From contig JASANG010003119.1 of assembly GCA_030248215.1 (NCBI GenBank), positions 1-64,000 on the forward strand: a DNA stretch of 64,000 bases, written 5' to 3'. The position numbers were made by a program, and so were the translations under genes. Source of the DNA: Enoplolaimus lenunculus (lineage: Eukaryota; Nematoda; Enoplea; Enoplida; Thoracostomopsidae). This document shows positions 63,611-64,000 of this stretch, piece by piece (position 1 is the stretch's first letter; the number at the start of each line of letters is the position of its first letter). The notes under the pieces are model-generated. The model did no database searches. It worked only from the letters and a program-made list of their open reading frames with translations, and had not been told where the DNA came from.

Positions 63611-64000
63611 CTTCATTCAATGGCATTATACTTGAAAGCCACAGTAGCGGTGGAAGCATTTTAGAAGCGATGGGGCAAAATGATGAACTTGTCTGAACAC
63701 TACTACTACAACCATGTTTCAAATATTTTAAAATCCAAGAACATTTACAATTTTAGGCCAGATTTTGTGGCACCAGTGACAAAATTATTGTTAACAGCGC
63801 ATAATTCATGCAAACATTTCTAGTTGTTCCCGGACAGCACTAAACTTAAGCCTAAGCCTAAGTCCAAAGCCTAAGCCTACGCCTAAGCTAAGCCTAAACC
63901 TAAGTCTAAAAACTGAAAAAACTGGATATTGTAACAGAACCGAATGCGAAGACTACTGGATTTTGTATCGAAATCGAATGCGGTGAAATACGAAGACTAA
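63611..64000. other. Receptor intron; CCTAAG array at 63840-63907
   Basis: No exon recognised upstream of 63610. Bases 63840-63907 hold about ten CCTAAG-type units on the plus strand; no GGCC-type ends were seen, so this may be a clipped element or a bare array. Confidence 0.55.

Noticed and set aside
63840-63907. TTAGGC/CCTAAG arrays as evidence that the window is a chromosome end
   Set aside because: The arrays are short, degenerate, occur in both orientations and mostly lie inside elements with target duplications; nothing resembles a terminal telomere.

Overview
The window looks like repeat-rich, gene-poor nuclear DNA of an invertebrate animal, most likely a nematode. The genes have GT-AG introns and encode animal proteins (an ionotropic glutamate receptor and a claudin-like tetraspan protein). 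Short arrays of TTAGGC, the canonical nematode telomere hexamer, are scattered through the whole window. The species cannot be named from this sequence, and no bacterial-type operon or viral gene was seen.

Genes. (1) At the right end, on the minus strand, are the last seven visible exons (63610 down to 57191) of a non-NMDA (AMPA/kainate-like) glutamate receptor: most of the ligand-binding domain, the whole channel and a very short tail. The amino-terminal part lies beyond 64000. (2) At 43972-40928, minus strand, three exons encode a claudin/PMP22-type four-helix membrane protein fused to a cytoplasmic tail of about 330 residues with 32 glutamines in a row. (3) At 35194-36291, plus strand, a single open frame encodes a secreted, cysteine-rich protein of unknown family, possibly GPI-anchored. 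The first 35 kb hold no host gene I can recognise.

Repeats. Almost everything else is short non-autonomous DNA transposons. The commonest family carries an internal TTAGGC array between GGCC... terminal inverted repeats. Several copies have perfect 8-bp target-site duplications, so the telomere-like repeats are being spread by a transposon. Other families are several hAT-like elements (ends such as CAGTGGCGGATCC or CAGGCCCGTAGCC, 8-bp duplications), a TTAA-flanked piggyBac-like element containing a conserved stem-loop and a tRNA-like Pol III promoter segment, TA-flanked foldback elements, a 1.6-kb element with perfect 78-bp inverted ends, and several lesser inverted-repeat elements. Insertions of one element into another are frequent. 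Three long trinucleotide arrays (GTA, TTA, and CAA in the coding polyQ tract) are also present.

Gene and repeat layers interact: the introns of the receptor and claudin-like genes are largely built of these elements, and two copies of one hAT-like family sit 10 and 24 bases downstream of receptor 5' splice sites. No intact transposase, RNA gene, CRISPR array or retroelement coding region was recognised. Homology calls are from recognition of motifs, without database searches.
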